Assembly (NCBI GenBank): GCA_040382935.1
Contig: JBEIEP010000003.1
Location: 1-64,000 of the forward strand
Length of the DNA: 64,000 bases
From: JALQUL01 sp040382935
Lineage (GTDB): Bacteria; Pseudomonadota; Gammaproteobacteria; Burkholderiales; Burkholderiaceae_C
Reading direction: 5' to 3'
The translations under genes and the position numbers were made by a program. The first letter of the stretch is position 1, and the number at the start of each line of letters is the position of its first letter. Shown here one piece after another: positions 62,399-64,000 of this stretch. The notes under the pieces were generated by a model that was given only the letters and a program-made list of their open reading frames with translations, did no database searches and was not told where the DNA came from.

Positions 62399-63247
62399 CT
62401 AGCTCGGCGTATAGGCCAAGCGCACGTAAATGGGCGCAAAAGCCTCGCCCTGGGTGATTTCAATCAAGGTTTCTTTGGCCAGTTCCAGCATCGCGATAAA
62501 GGTCACCACCATCACGGGCAGGCCGCGGGCAGGTTCAAACAAATCCTGAAACTCAACGAAACGGCGGTTTTGTAGGTGTTTGAGCACAATGCTCATGTGC
62601 TCACGCACCGACAGTTGTTCACGGGTAATGTGGTGATGGGCACTCAGTTTGGCACGGCGCAGCAGATCGGCCCAGGCCTGGCGCAAATCCGCAACGTCTA
62701 CCTCGGGCAGGCGGGGCATGGATTGTTCAATCATCACCTGGGCACGTAAAAAATCACGGCCCAGTTGAGGTAACTCGTCTATTTGACGGGCCGCCAACTT
62801 GATTCGTTCGTACTCAATCAAACGCCGTACGAGTTCGGCCCGTGGGTCTTCAGCTTCTTCGCCTGGCCGCACGGCCTTGGGTGGCAGCAGCATGCGTGAT
62901 TTGATTTCAATCAGCATGGCGGCCATTAAAAGGTACTCGGCGGCCAGCTCCAGGTTGTGGTTACGAATTTCATCCACATACGTCAGGTATTGGCGCGTAA
63001 GCCCCGCCATGGGGATGTCCAAAATATTGAAGTTTTGCTTGCGGATCAGGTACAGCAGCAAGTCCAACGGCCCCTCGAAGGCGTCTAAAAAAATCTCTAG
63101 CGCATCGGGTGGAATGTACAAATCGCTGGGCAGGGCAAACAGGGGTTCGCCATACAGCCTGGCCAACGCCACATGGTCGACCACCTGGGGGTCGGCGTTT
63201 GCTACGGGGGCATCGCCCACCGCTTGCAAGGGGTTGTCAGGTGTCAT
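62399..63247 (-). CDS. scpA: Segregation and condensation protein A
   Basis: 282 residues from ATG 63247. The kleisin N-terminal domain is clear: FEGPLDLLLYLIRKQNFNILDIPMA (split as FEGPLDLLLYLIRKQ and NFNILDIPMA), LELAAEYLLMAAMLIEIKSRMLL in the same pattern, and a C-terminal winged helix. ScpA links SMC heads and ScpB to condense chromosomes. scpB is not in the window. It converges on gpsA with nine bases between stops. Confidence 0.93.
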   Translation of the reverse strand: MTPDNPLQAVGDAPVANADPQVVDHVALARLYGEPLFALPSDLYIPPDALEIFLDAFEGPLDLLLYLIRKQNFNILDIPMAGLTRQYLTYVDEIRNHNLELAAEYLLMAAMLIEIKSRMLLPPKAVRPGEEAEDPRAELVRRLIEYERIKLAARQIDELPQLGRDFLRAQVMIEQSMPRLPEVDVADLRQAWADLLRRAKLSAHHHITREQLSVREHMSIVLKHLQNRRFVEFQDLFEPARGLPVMVVTFIAMLELAKETLIEITQGEAFAPIYVRLAYTPS

Positions 63248-63286
63248 CACAAAGCCTGCCGCATGCCAAGGCGCAACGCGGGTTGC

Positions 63287-63487
63287 TTACTTGGTCTGGT
63301 ACACGTAGGCAGCCTGCGGCACCTTGGCCTCTTGGGCCTGGCGCTGGCTGTCTGCGTCAATGGTTTTGTCCCACAGGCGCGCGCGACCCTCCAATTGGCT
63401 GGCTTCCAGTTCAGGATTTTTTTGCTTGAGCCCATTGATAAACAAGGTGGCGTCGGACTGGTAATGGGGGCGTTGGAATAGGTTCAT
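63287..63487 (-). CDS. DUF3460 family protein
   Basis: 66 residues (MNLFQRPHYQSDATLFINGL ... AAYVYQTK). The pattern PHYQSDATLFINGLK, then ARLWDK is that of DUF3460, a small protein found in Burkholderiales and usually next to scpA, panC or related genes. Function unknown. It precedes scpA by 39 bases on the same strand, so the two may be co-transcribed. Confidence 0.85.
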   Translation of the reverse strand: MNLFQRPHYQSDATLFINGLKQKNPELEASQLEGRARLWDKTIDADSQRQAQEAKVPQAAYVYQTK

Positions 63488-63532
63488 GGGCTGATTTTAG
63501 GTGACAAAACGGGATGCCGCTCTAGATAGCGC

Positions 63533-64000
63533 TCAACCCGCAATGCTCTCTGCGGTAAGTGTCTGGTAAAGCATTCCCAAATCCTTTGTATTGATGCGAA
63601 ATTGGCTTCTGGCTTTAACCCTTGATTGCGGTGTCATGGCATTCGTAACTTTAGAACCCGGATCAAAAATGATGGCACCAGCGCAAAGAGCATTCAGGTA
63701 TTTGTTGAAGTCTGTGTGTTCACCCATCAACACGGGTGTGTGGTAGCGGTAGGCGGGTGGGGACTTTTGTGGTGTGTAGCGCACATAAGCTGCGAACGCG
63801 TGCTTGCGGTTCCAGTGCGTCAACAATTGCGCAAATGCCCATGAGGCCGCTTCGTTGCCAGCTGAATCCACAAGCCTAACTGCACCACTTACATCCAGCG
63901 ATTGTGGGTTTAATGGGTCAAATCCAGCCACTTGCAGAGTCATACCGGTTTTTTGGCATGGCACCCCAACTTTGTGACCGCCGGTGAAGTACATACCTCC
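63533..64000 (-). CDS. MvaI/BcnI-family restriction endonuclease, C-terminal part (5' end outside window)
   Basis: The frame is open to the window edge; an ATG at 63994 has GGAGGT directly against it with no spacing, so the true start is probably further upstream. The visible 155 codons contain ASWAFAQLLTHWNRKHAFAAY and YLNALCAGAIIFDPGSKV, ending with SQFRINTKDLGMLYQTL. This matches the C-terminal half of MvaI/BcnI endonucleases (LCRGIENGDIKVDIRIG ... TAFRINMEKLLEYG), which are normally 230-250 residues. The catalytic part lies outside. Monomeric enzymes of this group nick or cut CCNGG-like sites; a matching methylase was not seen. Confidence 0.6.
   Translation of the reverse strand, partial: GGMYFTGGHKVGVPCQKTGMTLQVAGFDPLNPQSLDVSGAVRLVDSAGNEAASWAFAQLLTHWNRKHAFAAYVRYTPQKSPPAYRYHTPVLMGEHTDFNKYLNALCAGAIIFDPGSKVTNAMTPQSRVKARSQFRINTKDLGMLYQTLTAESIAG

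Overview
The window looks like chromosomal DNA of a betaproteobacterium, most likely Burkholderiales near Comamonadaceae (Rhodoferax/Limnohabitans-like). The reasons are a Bug-type tripartite tricarboxylate receptor, a DUF3717/DUF1289 protein, a DUF3460 protein, the gpmA / rhodanese-grxC-secB-gpsA block, mreB-mreC-mreD-mrdA next to gatCAB, and a moderately high GC content. No ribosomal RNA, tRNA, CRISPR array or prophage structural gene was found by eye.

Layout: 1-7914 is a minus-strand export locus. A TolC-like outer-membrane lipoprotein is coupled by a TAATG overlap to a membrane-fusion adaptor, followed by a giant LEPR-XLL/DUF4347 surface protein whose reading frame is open for 1812 codons and leaves the window at base 1. 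8088-9578 holds a DUF1289 protein and a Bug receptor. 9676-9960 is a scar in which the 3' ends of zwf and of a hexR/rpiR regulator are fused and broken; a HexR-like palindrome remains in front of an intact pgi. 11930-12469 is a type IV pilin. 12564-18422 holds a 5-formyl-THF cyclo-ligase and a plus-strand run of soluble lytic transglycosylase, SDR, GMC oxidoreductase and TSUP permease.

18391-22953 is the cell-shape operon (mrdA, mreD, mreC, mreB, minus strand), divergent from gatCAB (23119-26374). pyrE with a possible leader attenuator, a DUF4124 protein and xth follow. A VapB45/VapC45-like toxin-antitoxin pair (28850-29949) sits between xth and ampG. A two-component system, a cobalamin adenosyltransferase, a thioesterase and an M48 protease come next. 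Two 161-bp IS5-type MITEs lie at the stop codons of ampG and of the sensor kinase, and a third decayed copy lies before the pilin. 37044-41538 is a minus-strand run (UbiH-like hydroxylase, DsbC, M61 peptidase, enoyl-CoA hydratase), followed by ychF, an AMP-ligase relic and a CPA2 antiporter.

44954-52973 is a defence island: a type I restriction-modification locus (hsdM, hsdS, hsdR) with a Fic gene inserted between hsdS and hsdR. The Fic gene is flanked by two diverged copies of the hsdR promoter and start region, each with a TCGACATAT palindrome. A 58-codon relic of a DUF1016/YhcG nuclease lies between hsdM and hsdS. 53114-63487 returns to core genes (EEP hydrolase, clsB, folE, BLUF photoreceptor, SNase, MoeB/ThiF, Ctp protease, gpmA, rhodanese, grxC, secB, gpsA, scpA, DUF3460). 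The right edge carries the C-terminal part of an apparent MvaI/BcnI-type restriction endonuclease.

The most unusual parts are the duplicated-promoter Fic insertion in the hsd locus, the giant DUF4347 export locus, the fused zwf/hexR scar with its surviving operator, and MITEs placed exactly on stop codons.
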